A DNA stretch of 64,000 bases from Calothrix sp. PCC 7103 (GTDB lineage: Bacteria; Cyanobacteriota; Cyanobacteriia; Cyanobacteriales; Nostocaceae), in assembly GCF_000331305.1 (NCBI RefSeq), contig NZ_KB217478.1, positions 5,801,595 to 5,865,594 of the forward strand, in the 5' to 3' direction. Under the pieces are notes generated by a model, which was not told the origin of the DNA, made no database searches, and saw only the letters and a program-made list of their open reading frames with translations. Positions 45,133 to 55,175 of the stretch are shown here, piece by piece; the stretch's first letter is position 1, and each line of letters opens with the position of its first letter. The translations under genes and the position numbers were made by a program.

Positions 45133-46107
45133 TTAGATGCTTGTTAATAGTTTTTTTTCGGTTTGAGGTAGCTCGAATGAAATATCTGAACTAGAATTTT
45201 GGACAGTACGGTGCCAAAAATCACAAAGTACTCCATATTTTGTCCAGTCTTGAATTGCTCTTCGTTTTAATTCGGGTGCATTTCTAACTAAAGATGTCAT
45301 CCTTGCAGCATTAAGTTGTAACTGTCCATAAATTTTTAATACTTCATCAACAGAAATATTTTCATTTAATTTACTCAACTCATAACACTCGCTTAATTCG
45401 TAAAGTTCAATGTCAGATAAAGCGGTGCCTGGTTTCATGCCAAGCTTCAGTAACTGTCTACATTTATCAAAAGGATTTGGTAACGTATGAAAGAAATTCT
45501 TTTTGAATTCGTTGCGAACTAATTCAATATTACCTTCTATCACATCATCCATATTACGAATAAGCTTATCAACTAAAAAATCAGCATCTTGAAATATCTT
45601 TTCTTCTAAACTATTAAAGTTATTATCAAGCTTATTAATGATTTGGTTAATGTCGTTAACTACCTTGTCCTCTAAACTACTTACTTTCATAAGGGTATTA
45701 TTCACAACTTTCTCGATTGAGTATACACCCTGCATGATTGTTAAAGATATTTGATTAATTCTATTTTCAGCAAACGAATCAGCCGTTCCTAGCAAACTCT
45801 GTAAATCTTTAATTGTATCTAAACGTATATTGTTTATTTGATTTATATTTTTATTAAGTTTTTTATCAGTCTTATTGAGTAAATTTTCAATATCTGATAC
45901 GGTCTTATATTCAAGTTTTTCTAAATTATTTAAAGCTTGCTCAACTCTTCGCCTAGCTATATAATCTAATTTATCTGCTAAAGGAAAAAGCTTTTCGTCA
46001 AATAATTTACTCAACTCTTTACGATTTGTTTTAGCAAAATAGTCAGAATTGTCTCTTAGAGAACGCTCTATATTTTTTGTGAAACCCCCAAATATATTTC
46101 CTAGCAT
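45133..46107 (-). CDS. Hypothetical coiled-coil protein
   Basis: 324 residues, mostly helical with long heptad stretches (about 50-205: NLEKLEYKTVSDIENLLNKTDKK and later NSLEEKIFQDADFLVDK). After a short link, about 225-300 is another helical part with KLGMKPGTALSDIELYELSECYELSK. No membrane segment, signal or known motif is seen. The N terminus MLGNIFGGFTKNIERSL may form an amphipathic helix. With the downstream coiled-coil gene it may form a complex. Function unknown. Confidence 0.7.
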   Translation of the reverse strand: MLGNIFGGFTKNIERSLRDNSDYFAKTNRKELSKLFDEKLFPLADKLDYIARRRVEQALNNLEKLEYKTVSDIENLLNKTDKKLNKNINQINNIRLDTIKDLQSLLGTADSFAENRINQISLTIMQGVYSIEKVVNNTLMKVSSLEDKVVNDINQIINKLDNNFNSLEEKIFQDADFLVDKLIRNMDDVIEGNIELVRNEFKKNFFHTLPNPFDKCRQLLKLGMKPGTALSDIELYELSECYELSKLNENISVDEVLKIYGQLQLNAARMTSLVRNAPELKRRAIQDWTKYGVLCDFWHRTVQNSSSDISFELPQTEKKLLTSI

Positions 46108-46646
46108 TTAAAATTATCCTGATGCAAAAAAACATTTTGTCAAAAATAACACCTAAATTTGAACGTGTCGAGCGTATATTCACTGATGAGTACGCGCTTT
46201 TTAAATGACTTTAAGCTTACTGTCCGTTTCCGTTCGTCGGCGCCTAGGATTTTAGTAGCGAGTTATCTCATATTCGGTAAATCGCTGCACACCATGAAAT
46301 GGAAATAGCATTCCACCCAGATTGGCAATACCAAATAAAATTAGAGCTTTTCCAATTGTCTCCTAGCAATCAATATATTCTAGCAACTCATTCATACGAG
46401 CTTTGCCAAGCTTTAACACCTGCACATGTTAAAGAAATTTAGCCAAAGCTTTTAAAACAAAAAGCGAAAAATTAGTCTAAAAATTAATTTTTATTAAAAA
46501 CTATATATCAAATTTTTGAATAATTATAAAAGATTGTGGTGATAGGCGCCATTGTTTACTTCCATTATACAAAATTCATCCTTTAGATAGATGTAAAAAA
46601 TAAATAAATAAGTATGTAATTCGATATGTAGAGTTAAAAATACATA
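46108..46646. other. Intergenic region with gene remnant
   Basis: AT-rich region between divergent genes. It has GGCGCC sites at 46240 and 46546. The one coding-like stretch is the ATPase-tail remnant at 46299. Confidence 0.55.
46299..46442 (+). pseudogene. Remnant of an AAA/OLD-type ATPase C terminus
   Basis: The 47-codon frame reads MEIAFHPDWQYQIKLELF and then QYILATHSYELCQAL. The HPDWQ plus ATHS pattern resembles the end of ABC/AAA-type ATPases, where the His follows Walker B and a Thr-His-Ser closes the switch. No Walker A or B lies before it, so it can only be a leftover piece of a lost gene. Confidence 0.4.
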
Positions 46647-48041
46647 ATGCCCTATCTCAAGAACGAGCATAAACAAAATGCAAGTAGTCATGCTGTAGTA
46701 ATTGGTAGCAGTATAACGGGCTTGCTAACTGCACGAATATTGGTAGAACATTTTGATTTTATAACTATTGTAGAACGTGACGAGCTTCCAGAATTGCCTG
46801 AATATCGTCAAGGAGTCCCCCAAGCACATCACGTTCATATACTTTTGACACAAGGGCAACGTATTTTAGAGCAACTGTTTCCAGGAATAAAAGCCGAATT
46901 AGAGTCTTCTGGCGCCCCTAGTGTCGATTGGGTTCGTGATTTGATAACATTGAATATGTGTGGATGGGTATCACGTACATCTTCACAATTGATTACTTAT
47001 ACTTGTAGCCGAGTTTTTCTAGAGTGGCTAATACGGCAAAGATTAAGTAATTACCAAAACTTAGAGTTTGTAACGTCTACCTTGTTCACAGGACTACTCG
47101 TAAATACGAATAATCAAGTATCTGGAATAAAATTACATTGTAAAAATAGCGCTCTCGACACAGAACTAACAGCTGATTTAGTCGTTGACGCTAGTGGACG
47201 GAACTCGCAGTTACCCAAGTTTTTAGAAGAAATTGGCTACCAGGCGCCCAAAACAACGATTATTAATTCTTTTTTAGGATACAGTACATGCTGGTATGAA
47301 GTTCCAGATGAGTTTTGCGCTTCTTGGAAAGCACTGTTAGTAGCGGCAAAACCACCTGACAGCTTGCGTGGTGGAATTTTATACCCTGTAGAAGCGAATC
47401 GTTGGGCAATTACACTGGCTGGTATGTCCAAAGATTATCCACCTACAGATGCTGATGGTTTTTTAGAATTTGCCCGAAGTTTACGCAGTCCAATAATTTA
47501 CGATGCCATCAAAAACGCAAAACCTATATCCCCAGTATATGGTTATCGACGCACAGAAAATTGCTGGCGCCATTACGAAAAACTTTCACGTCTTCCAGAT
47601 GGTGTAGTCGCAATAGGGGATGCAGTTTGTGCATTTAATCCAATCTACGGTCAAGGAATGACAACAGCAGCTGTTTCTGCATTAGAACTTTCGCGTTGTT
47701 TGAAAGAGCAATTTAAAAATTCTCCTCGTAACGTCAAAGGTTTTACATTAAAGTTCCAAAAACAATTAGCAAAAATTTTACAAACACCCTGGTTGATGGC
47801 AACGGGTGAAGATTTTCGCTACGAAACAACAGAAGGTGGTAAAGCAGATAAAATTACACAATTGATGCAAATGTATATAGATAAAATTTTAGAGCTTTCA
47901 GTCAGTGATTCCGATATCTCTAAAAGATTTGCTGAAGTGGCACATATGATTAAAACCCCAAATACTTTATTTGCGCTTCCTGTGTTATCTAAGGTATTAT
48001 GTTCTTCATTAAAATTCCGTACTGTTGAGGCGCCTAAATAA
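46647..48041 (+). CDS. Orphan FAD-dependent monooxygenase
   Basis: 464 residues of the PHBH/squalene-epoxidase fold. The ADP motif is AVVIGSSITGLLTARIL, with the first glycine in GSS; the acidic ERDELPE closes the second strand. RQGVPQAHHVHILL is shared with a group of bacterial FAD-dependent epoxidases/oxidoreductases. The FAD ribityl motif GVVAIGDAVCAFNPIYGQGMTTA is complete. It is unlike L-amino-acid oxidases and halogenases, with no halogenase-type WxWxIP visible. The substrate is unknown. It sits alone between remnants and repeats. Confidence 0.85.
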   Translation: MPYLKNEHKQNASSHAVVIGSSITGLLTARILVEHFDFITIVERDELPELPEYRQGVPQAHHVHILLTQGQRILEQLFPGIKAELESSGAPSVDWVRDLITLNMCGWVSRTSSQLITYTCSRVFLEWLIRQRLSNYQNLEFVTSTLFTGLLVNTNNQVSGIKLHCKNSALDTELTADLVVDASGRNSQLPKFLEEIGYQAPKTTIINSFLGYSTCWYEVPDEFCASWKALLVAAKPPDSLRGGILYPVEANRWAITLAGMSKDYPPTDADGFLEFARSLRSPIIYDAIKNAKPISPVYGYRRTENCWRHYEKLSRLPDGVVAIGDAVCAFNPIYGQGMTTAAVSALELSRCLKEQFKNSPRNVKGFTLKFQKQLAKILQTPWLMATGEDFRYETTEGGKADKITQLMQMYIDKILELSVSDSDISKRFAEVAHMIKTPNTLFALPVLSKVLCSSLKFRTVEAPK

Positions 48042-48243
48042 CCAATTTCAAAAATGTGAACCATTGGTTCACATTTAAGCTTAAACTTAATATTTCAATT
48101 ACGCAATAAGCTTTTGCTTGGACGCTGGTTTGTCTGCTCTAATATTGTTACCTTGGGTAAGGTGGGCAGTGCCCACCCTACGCTTGGGATAAGCTTTTTA
48201 GGCTATACTTTTCGCAACAAGGCACTGGTGCATTCCGGTGAAT

Positions 48244-48390
48244 TAAGACTTTAATCTTGCGGCTGTTGATACACGTAAACATTTATCCCAGGTTCTATCT
48301 CCTTTCCAAATATTGAAAGTGTCGTATTTATCACTTTTCATATACTGATAACGCATCCAATGGTAATCATCCCTTGCTTGTAATAATAAA
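48244..48390 (-). pseudogene. Fragment of a second copy of the coiled-coil gene at 44389
   Basis: About 145 bases are close to 44391-44535, the 3' end of the coiled-coil gene, including GACTTTAATCTT near the stop and TCATATACTGATA further in. The frame has no start and only covers the last C-terminal repeat. This shows a duplication followed by decay. Confidence 0.8.
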
Positions 48391-48413
48391 GATTATAGTA
48401 AAATTTGCGCGTT

Positions 48414-48441
48414 GTAGAGACCGAATATATTCGGTCTCTAC
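48414..48441. repeat. GTAGAGACC palindrome copy at the helicase-like gene 3' end
   Basis: Identical to the element at 8144. Confidence 0.85.
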
Positions 48442-48446
48442 ATTTA

Positions 48447-51400
48447 TTAATTTGATAAAATTATATTTAACACATTTAACTCGTTTGATGATAATAGATA
48501 ATTATCAGTAAACACTTTTTGGCGCCTCTCCTTTAAGCTATAACTTCTAAACACTACAAATGGGAATTCTTTATAGTTGGAACCGATGGGTAAAATGTTA
48601 CCAACTGGATAACATGTATGGATGTAGGTTGCTAAAATATCGCGGAAGCATCGGTCTTCGGGTTCTTCGGGTTGGTTAGAAAAATACGCTCTCATTGCTT
48701 CTCCACTAATAAATGCGAATAAGGGAAATGCATAGTATTGATCTTCTCGTAATGAGTGCAGTTCTAAATAATGGTTTTTATTTATTTCGTCTGCTTCCTG
48801 CTTTTCACGTAGTTTTTTGATTAGTTCGATTGCATCTTTTATTGCCGCGCGTAAGCTTTCTGGGTAATATTGACTATGGCTAATTTTTTGCATGTTTCGC
48901 CAAAGTTCATCGTTTACTAGTTCGTTAATATCTGCTAGTTTCATTAAATAGGTTTCTTCTAATGTGTTTTTTGGTATTGGTACTATTAGTATTCCTCCAT
49001 TGATGTAAGCTGGTTCAATTAGTTTAAAGTCCAGCAGTTTATCTAGAGTGTTATGCGTTTCAAGAAATTTTTTGTTAAATGCTTCGCGTAATGTGAGATA
49101 ATTAGACTTGGCGGCGCCTTGAATGACGAATTCTGCTTCACCTAGTAGTTGTTTCAAACTCTTATATATATTTTGTAGCAATATATCACTACGGTTTCTA
49201 TAAATTTCTTGCTTTAAGAGGTTGATTAAATTTGACATTTGTGCTGAGTATGACTCGCCTGCGGCAAATATTGATTTACCTCCAATTGGCACTATAATAA
49301 AGTTGTCGCGACCTATACGACCTGTGCCAAATATCCTGGTCATAATTGCCGCTTTTAACAGCAATAATATATCTATTAAACTTAATAAGCTTTTTTGCTG
49401 CGATATTTGTTTATCTTTATCTTTCTCTTTATCTAGTTCATAGTACGAGGTGGATGCTAGGTAAAATGTTAACTCTTTGTCTTGATTATCGGTAATTTCA
49501 TTACCTCGTCCTCGATAAATAACTTGAATGATTTCCATCAAGTTTTTTTCGATTTGGAATTTTGGTATTTCTACTAATATATTTTTGACTTTTGGGAACG
49601 ATAAACCACGACTTCCTGATGCTGTCATGAATACTACTTTTACATCGTTTTGAAAATCATGGATTTTTTGTTTCTCTTGTTCGGATAGATTTGCGTGTAT
49701 TTCTAGGTAATCGATATATAATTCAAATTTTCGATGTTTTTTGATTTGAGCTATTAATTCTGATAGTTTTTTTTTGTTTTGGATATAAACTATAAATTGT
49801 TCAACATCTGGTTTGTCTAAAAGTGCTTCGATGTCTTTTAATATTTCATCTCGAATGCTATTATCGATATAACTTTTGCTTTGTACTAAGTGTTCGTTAA
49901 ATTCTTCTATTTGTATTAACAGCTTGTAAGTGATTGTTAAACTTTTAGCTGGATACGAGTTTGTGTTAATTATTGTCGCTGGTAAGTTCTTGAATTTGAA
50001 ATGTTGCTTTGTTATCGGCGCCTTAGATTCATCACTCGCTCGCCGAAAGTATATTTTATCAGGTTCCGGCGCCGATTGAGATAAATGTTGAGTGATTATT
50101 TCTTGATTTACAATCGATGCATCGGCAACTATTATCTTTGTATTAAAGCCATTCGAGTTATATAATTTATATTTGTCTAATATTGCGTGTATCGCGTGTA
50201 AAAATTCCACACCCGTATCATCTCCAGTGATTTCGTCTATCATCACAAAGAAATGTTTGATACGACTTGATACTTGCTGCATTCTTTCAGGAAAAATTTT
50301 ACCAGCGCGTGGGTCATATGCATTTCTAAAGATTTTCTCGAAATGCTTGAGTGTTGTACCCAAGTTACTTATTTTTAAAGCTTGAATAGAAGTTGTTGCA
50401 ACAATTTGGTTCGAGATGTTATTTTCGATGACTGTAGATATTGCTTCGCAAACACTTTCTAAAACACCTCGACTTTTTCTCCCAGCATCACATATTCTGT
50501 TATCGCTTTTGTCTTTAAGACGATGAGTTCGTTTCGATTGTGACTCTGTGTCTTTGCTATCGATAAACTCAACACCTTGTTTTGGCAACTTTCCTTGATG
50601 TTGGTTACTCGTGTATTCAACTGTGGCACGTCCAAAGTTATCATTGATGAGATTGCTGTGGGAGTTTATGGTAAATATCCTATCGTCACACAACCTTTGC
50701 TTGTCTTCGACTTTGAACTTCTCAATGATGTCGAGGTTAACTTGTTTTCGAGGACTTACATAGAAAAATAGAAACCCCTCATCTATATGCAGCTTGAGAA
50801 AATCTACGATTGCGGTGGTCTTTCCAATACCTGGGTTCCCCGTTAAAAATACAAAGCTATCGGACGATAGTAAAGATTTTTTGAGAAGCAAAGCATGTGC
50901 GTCACGTAGATTCATTTTTTCTGGTAAACCCAGATGAGTTGTTAAGTCGGGTGGAAGGGTAGCTACTGAGTTGACAAACCCAGTAATACATTCGCTGTGT
51001 GTAGGTATCTGCTTTACCTCACCAGGTGAAACTGCTAATATTGCGTCGATAAATTCTTTCCCGTTTTCAAAGCTGGTGTAAGCACTGCGTTTTATTCGGT
51101 TCATTACCGACAGGCGCCCACTTTGCATATCTTTATCGCTAGAATCATACTTGTAGATTTCGTAGCACGTTTTTAAGATATCTAGATTTTGCTTGTTTAC
51201 AGACATCGCATTTATATAACGATTGCTGTAACCGACTGCGTTGAAACAAAGTGATGCATTATCGGGTATGATTTGTGTCGCACGCAAAAATTGGTAGAAA
51301 CTATATATATAACCAGCAGCTTGAATTAACTTAGCACTTTCTTTGTCATCGTACTTGAAAGCACTAAAGTAACTCTTCAAGTCGGGTGATATTTCAAAGT

Positions 51401-52073
51401 CCAAAGTTCCTGTATCTAGACGCAAACGAGAAAATACACTTTTAGAACGTAGGTAACTAACATCCCTTCTCAACAAATTACGAATAATTTCCACATAGTC
51501 GAGATTTTGCACATCTACTTGTGAACGAATCGCAAATGCTGATAAGTCCACACATAATACTCGGTATGAATTACCATACTTTAATAGTACCAAGGTATCA
51601 GCGTTGAGGAATTCACCCTTTGTCTTATACTCATCTATATATAATCTGTTATCAAAAGGTAATTGCGTTAAAACGCGACGATACCAAGACTCATCATTTT
51701 CAATATCATAAGTTCCTAAACTGTTCTCACCGCTAAACCGACAATGAAAGTAAACAACTTCAACACGTTTGAGACGATGTGCTTGATCCCATCCAATTGC
51801 ATTCAAGTACTCACGACAAAAATTCAAACCGTTTAAAAAACCAGTTTGTAGAAAAAAAGTACTCCAAGTTTGGGCAATATCCCTATCTAACGCACTAATT
51901 ACCTTGTCTGTAATTCTTTGACGAATCTTGCCGTAATTTAGCTGTTGCAGTTCCTCTCGGTATAAACTTCCGTAATTATGCTTTATTTTATACTGTTCTA
52001 TACAATTTAAGGCGCCTACATTAAATCCTACCTCGAACAGGCGCCCAAATCCTTCAGAAATTTGTGATGTCAT
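48447..52073 (-). CDS. Helicase-like NTPase of an unrecognised two-gene system
   Basis: 1208 residues. Residues 1-400 resemble no family I know; a stretch near 140-180 (ADTLVLLKYGNSYRVLCVDL) could be a decayed nuclease-like beta sheet. Residues about 411-419 are a clear Walker A (GNPGIGKTT), about 607-616 a Walker B-type MIDEITGDD, about 819 TASGSRGLSFPK (motif V-like) and about 850 IIQVIYRGRGNE (motif VI-like arginines), consistent with an SF2-type helicase. A long insert between A and B and an unusual DEIT box set it apart. The upstream gene (52107) ends 33 bases before it. A defence or DNA-repair role is possible, not shown. Confidence 0.8.
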   Translation of the reverse strand: MTSQISEGFGRLFEVGFNVGALNCIEQYKIKHNYGSLYREELQQLNYGKIRQRITDKVISALDRDIAQTWSTFFLQTGFLNGLNFCREYLNAIGWDQAHRLKRVEVVYFHCRFSGENSLGTYDIENDESWYRRVLTQLPFDNRLYIDEYKTKGEFLNADTLVLLKYGNSYRVLCVDLSAFAIRSQVDVQNLDYVEIIRNLLRRDVSYLRSKSVFSRLRLDTGTLDFEISPDLKSYFSAFKYDDKESAKLIQAAGYIYSFYQFLRATQIIPDNASLCFNAVGYSNRYINAMSVNKQNLDILKTCYEIYKYDSSDKDMQSGRLSVMNRIKRSAYTSFENGKEFIDAILAVSPGEVKQIPTHSECITGFVNSVATLPPDLTTHLGLPEKMNLRDAHALLLKKSLLSSDSFVFLTGNPGIGKTTAIVDFLKLHIDEGFLFFYVSPRKQVNLDIIEKFKVEDKQRLCDDRIFTINSHSNLINDNFGRATVEYTSNQHQGKLPKQGVEFIDSKDTESQSKRTHRLKDKSDNRICDAGRKSRGVLESVCEAISTVIENNISNQIVATTSIQALKISNLGTTLKHFEKIFRNAYDPRAGKIFPERMQQVSSRIKHFFVMIDEITGDDTGVEFLHAIHAILDKYKLYNSNGFNTKIIVADASIVNQEIITQHLSQSAPEPDKIYFRRASDESKAPITKQHFKFKNLPATIINTNSYPAKSLTITYKLLIQIEEFNEHLVQSKSYIDNSIRDEILKDIEALLDKPDVEQFIVYIQNKKKLSELIAQIKKHRKFELYIDYLEIHANLSEQEKQKIHDFQNDVKVVFMTASGSRGLSFPKVKNILVEIPKFQIEKNLMEIIQVIYRGRGNEITDNQDKELTFYLASTSYYELDKEKDKDKQISQQKSLLSLIDILLLLKAAIMTRIFGTGRIGRDNFIIVPIGGKSIFAAGESYSAQMSNLINLLKQEIYRNRSDILLQNIYKSLKQLLGEAEFVIQGAAKSNYLTLREAFNKKFLETHNTLDKLLDFKLIEPAYINGGILIVPIPKNTLEETYLMKLADINELVNDELWRNMQKISHSQYYPESLRAAIKDAIELIKKLREKQEADEINKNHYLELHSLREDQYYAFPLFAFISGEAMRAYFSNQPEEPEDRCFRDILATYIHTCYPVGNILPIGSNYKEFPFVVFRSYSLKERRQKVFTDNYLLSSNELNVLNIILSN

Positions 52074-52106
52074 GAGTTGTGGTGAAAATGAAAAAACAAA
52101 AAGGAG

Positions 52107-55100
52107 TTATATACGTAAAGTAGTTTTGACGAGAGTTAAAAATGCCAAATGGTTAAACTCGGTTCGACCTTGCATGTGTACTGACATTGCTAACTTACCA
52201 ACAGAGTCATCACCAATCAAATTTTCGTATGGGTCGAGTTTGAGTTGAATGTCTTTGGTAGACTTTTGGTATCGGGAAAAGTGGAACAAAGTCAGGTACT
52301 GCAAAATATCGTTTTTCAAAGACCCTTCGTATATCAAACCATTACGAACATTCTTATCATCGAGTACATCTCGGTAGATATTTAACAGCGTTGCGTAGGA
52401 GATTACCCCATTGTAGTAGTTCGTGGCACCTGGTGCATCAATACCATTGAACAAGTTAAAGAAGACTACGCATTGTTTGCTTGCATCTTCGACAAGGTTG
52501 GTTAGTTCTACGGTATCTTGTATATATAATGAACTAGCTTGTATTTTTTGCGGTTTAATCGCGTAGTACTTATCAAAGAATATTGGATATATATTGATAT
52601 CCTCGTATTGACCGTTCAATGCTTTGATGACATCTTTCGACATGAAGAATAAACCGTCTTCTTCGCTTTGCGTCATGTGAAGAGTACTTGTGTAAGGTGC
52701 TTTCGCAATATACAGAAAATGTCGAAAACCCTTTTTATATAGCTTGGCAACGTTTTGGACGATGACATCTGGGTTGGTAAATAGCTGTTCGTTATCGTAA
52801 TTGTCGGAGAAAGTTGTCAATAATTGAACTCGTACCGATTTATCTTGCTGTGTTAAACCAATTATTTCTCCCATCAAGTTGGATATTTTATCCTTACCAC
52901 TCCATTTTCTATCACTTTCACGACTCGAAACTACAATAATTGCCAGTTTATCTAGCTCTGGTGTATCTTTAGTATTGTTGAATGTGAATTTTTTCGGGAG
53001 TATCGAATACAGCGAACTCATTACATTAGGGATTTTGTATTGACCCTTACCCTGTATGTCACGAATATCTACACCTTGTGAGTTGGAACGGTGTTTTTCG
53101 TTGAGTAAATGCGCTAGTACATTTGATAGCGATACAAGAAATGCTTCGATAGGCGCCTTGTCTTGTTTATTATGTAAGTGTAGTCGTAAAATTGGAACGA
53201 ATAGCTTTTTTGGATGCTGTAATAGCACATGCAAACAAATGTACGCAAGCAAGCTGTACGTAAATTGATAAATGAAGCTTTTTCTAGAGTCGTATTGGTT
53301 TGTGTCTTCGCTATAGGGGAACACTATTAGCTTGCGTTTTGCATACAAAGAGTCATAAAGTCTTTTACAGTCAGCATTTTCAAGAGGTGCAAACAGTATA
53401 GGTAAAGCATCAATACCCCGTAGGTCATATTCCATCGCGAAACTTTGCTTGTCGTCGGTACCAAAAAAATGAATGTCGTTAAATGTGACTTTTGCTCTAA
53501 GGGTACATAACGAGTTTGTATTTGCTTGTGCTTCTCCAACTGAAATATACTTGAGACAATCTTTGGGATTTTCTCTCAACGTTGGTACAAAAAGGGTATG
53601 TCTTTTTAAAATCGTTTCGATATTTCCTTCAAAAATTGCATCTTTGACAGATATATGTAGAGGATACTCTCGTGTGATGAATTGAGTTTTTTGTTTGAGA
53701 AGCTGACGCAGTGTGTCTTTGATATGATTAATCTTGACTTGTACCTGCATTTCTTGTAAATATTTATAAATATCTCGGAATAACTTTTGTTTGGCAGCTT
53801 CATCATCACCTTTGAGTTTCGTTAAAACATGTTTATCGAATGCTGCAATGGGGTCGTATTCAAGTTCTTGGTGTAAAATATAATCTTCTTTGGTGGGATT
53901 GCAACGCGAAGCGAAGATAAAGTAATATAAAAATGCGATTTTTAAAACTTTCCGAACAAAACTTTCACGTGTAGATTCCGAAGCTAACCCAGCTTGATGT
54001 TCAGGACTATCTGGATTGAGTAAATTTAAATGGTATTCAAAAACATTTTTACCACCCAGTGCTTGTACTCTACCATCAAACTTGAGCTTAATCCCAAAAA
54101 TATATTGAATTTCGCCACGACTATCGTCTTTAGTTTCACCCAAATAACCTTCTATAATGGGAATGATGGGTAAAATTTCCAATGCTTCCGAGCGTGAGAA
54201 CATATCCCGATAGTTAACAGAGACATTTGCATAGTTAACCAAGTAGTCTCCATAAGGTTTTGTATCATCCTCAATATATTTATCAACTAATTTGAGTCTT
54301 CTAATAAAATCTTGTAAATAGATTTTGCCTTTGGAGTGACTTTGATTATTTGAGGTACTGACATTCTCAAATAGAAACTCTAAATATATAACTTGTGCTT
54401 TTTTTCTGAGTTTGCCTAAAGTTTCTAAGTTAATTATGTCCAATAACCGATATATATCGGATTTCGCATCTTCTATCGAATCTTGTGCAACAAAACCCAA
54501 ATCTTCTCGTTGTTCGGATGTGGCACCGAAAAATTGTGTGGAATCTGAGTTAATATAGTTATCGATACCTTGCTGTAACTGTCGTTTAAAGTCGCGAGTA
54601 TTTTGTACCGAAATAGTCAGCTTGTGAAATTTGAGTATTTGCGAATCAGAATTTTTCCCATTCAAAGTCAAACGCTGTTTGTGTAAACCGGAATGTGGGG
54701 AAAAAGTATAAGAAAAATCTAAACCCGGTCTACTCGCTTTTAGTTCCTGCAAAGGAGTTATTAAACTAGTAACAAACTCCTCGACTGAATTACCCGATAC
54801 AGCTAATACCTGCTGTTTCACACAGTCAAAAATTTTATGAATTTTCTGCTCGCAACCTGAACTCATATTAACAGTAACAGAACGTGCGCTCCTGGCATCG
54901 GCGCCTAAAGGATTCTGTACATGTAAAGTAGTTACAACTGTAGAAACTTTATAAATATTAACCTTTAAATGCGGCGCCTGTCCTGATGATACTTCAAATA
55001 TATTCTGACTTTTGAGAACTTGTAAAATCTTATCTAAGATATCATTGTAGTCTGCATGTACTAAGTCATTTTTAAAGGTGATACGATTCAAGACCTTGAC

Positions 55101-55175
55101 TCCTAGGTAGACACGAATAGTTGTTATAACTGAAGCTGCTACTCGGTCTAGTTTGAATTGATGGAAGTATAACAC
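52107..55175 (-). CDS. Large unrecognised protein, partner of the helicase-like gene
   Basis: 1022 residues beginning at a GTG (55175). No signal, membrane segment or nucleotide motif is seen. The last 300 residues alternate beta strands and helices (AIIVVSSRESDRKW, GFRHFLYIAKAPYTST, CVVFFNLFNGIDAPG, LQYLTLFHFSRY). This order is weakly reminiscent of an RNase H/PIWI-like fold, yet I see no catalytic Asp-Glu-Asp set. The gene is followed by the helicase-like gene after 33 bases in one operon. PIWI-RE-type cassettes pair such a protein with a helicase, but that comparison is only a hypothesis. Confidence 0.7.
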   Translation of the reverse strand: MLYFHQFKLDRVAASVITTIRVYLGVKVLNRITFKNDLVHADYNDILDKILQVLKSQNIFEVSSGQAPHLKVNIYKVSTVVTTLHVQNPLGADARSARSVTVNMSSGCEQKIHKIFDCVKQQVLAVSGNSVEEFVTSLITPLQELKASRPGLDFSYTFSPHSGLHKQRLTLNGKNSDSQILKFHKLTISVQNTRDFKRQLQQGIDNYINSDSTQFFGATSEQREDLGFVAQDSIEDAKSDIYRLLDIINLETLGKLRKKAQVIYLEFLFENVSTSNNQSHSKGKIYLQDFIRRLKLVDKYIEDDTKPYGDYLVNYANVSVNYRDMFSRSEALEILPIIPIIEGYLGETKDDSRGEIQYIFGIKLKFDGRVQALGGKNVFEYHLNLLNPDSPEHQAGLASESTRESFVRKVLKIAFLYYFIFASRCNPTKEDYILHQELEYDPIAAFDKHVLTKLKGDDEAAKQKLFRDIYKYLQEMQVQVKINHIKDTLRQLLKQKTQFITREYPLHISVKDAIFEGNIETILKRHTLFVPTLRENPKDCLKYISVGEAQANTNSLCTLRAKVTFNDIHFFGTDDKQSFAMEYDLRGIDALPILFAPLENADCKRLYDSLYAKRKLIVFPYSEDTNQYDSRKSFIYQFTYSLLAYICLHVLLQHPKKLFVPILRLHLHNKQDKAPIEAFLVSLSNVLAHLLNEKHRSNSQGVDIRDIQGKGQYKIPNVMSSLYSILPKKFTFNNTKDTPELDKLAIIVVSSRESDRKWSGKDKISNLMGEIIGLTQQDKSVRVQLLTTFSDNYDNEQLFTNPDVIVQNVAKLYKKGFRHFLYIAKAPYTSTLHMTQSEEDGLFFMSKDVIKALNGQYEDINIYPIFFDKYYAIKPQKIQASSLYIQDTVELTNLVEDASKQCVVFFNLFNGIDAPGATNYYNGVISYATLLNIYRDVLDDKNVRNGLIYEGSLKNDILQYLTLFHFSRYQKSTKDIQLKLDPYENLIGDDSVGKLAMSVHMQGRTEFNHLAFLTLVKTTLRI

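Larger units (their letters stand above)
48042..48446. other. Intergenic region with duplicated fragment and repeats
   Basis: Contains GGTGGGCAGTGCCCACC (48159-48178), the remnant of the 44389 gene, and a GTAGAGACC palindrome (48414-48441) immediately at the 3' end of the helicase-like gene. Confidence 0.65.

Noticed and set aside
46647-48041. FAD protein as the missing L-tryptophan oxidase (RebO/VioA) or a halogenase
   Set aside because: The motif set is of the PHBH/squalene-epoxidase fold, not amine oxidase, and no halogenase-type WxWxIP motif is seen; it is also 27 kb from the locus.
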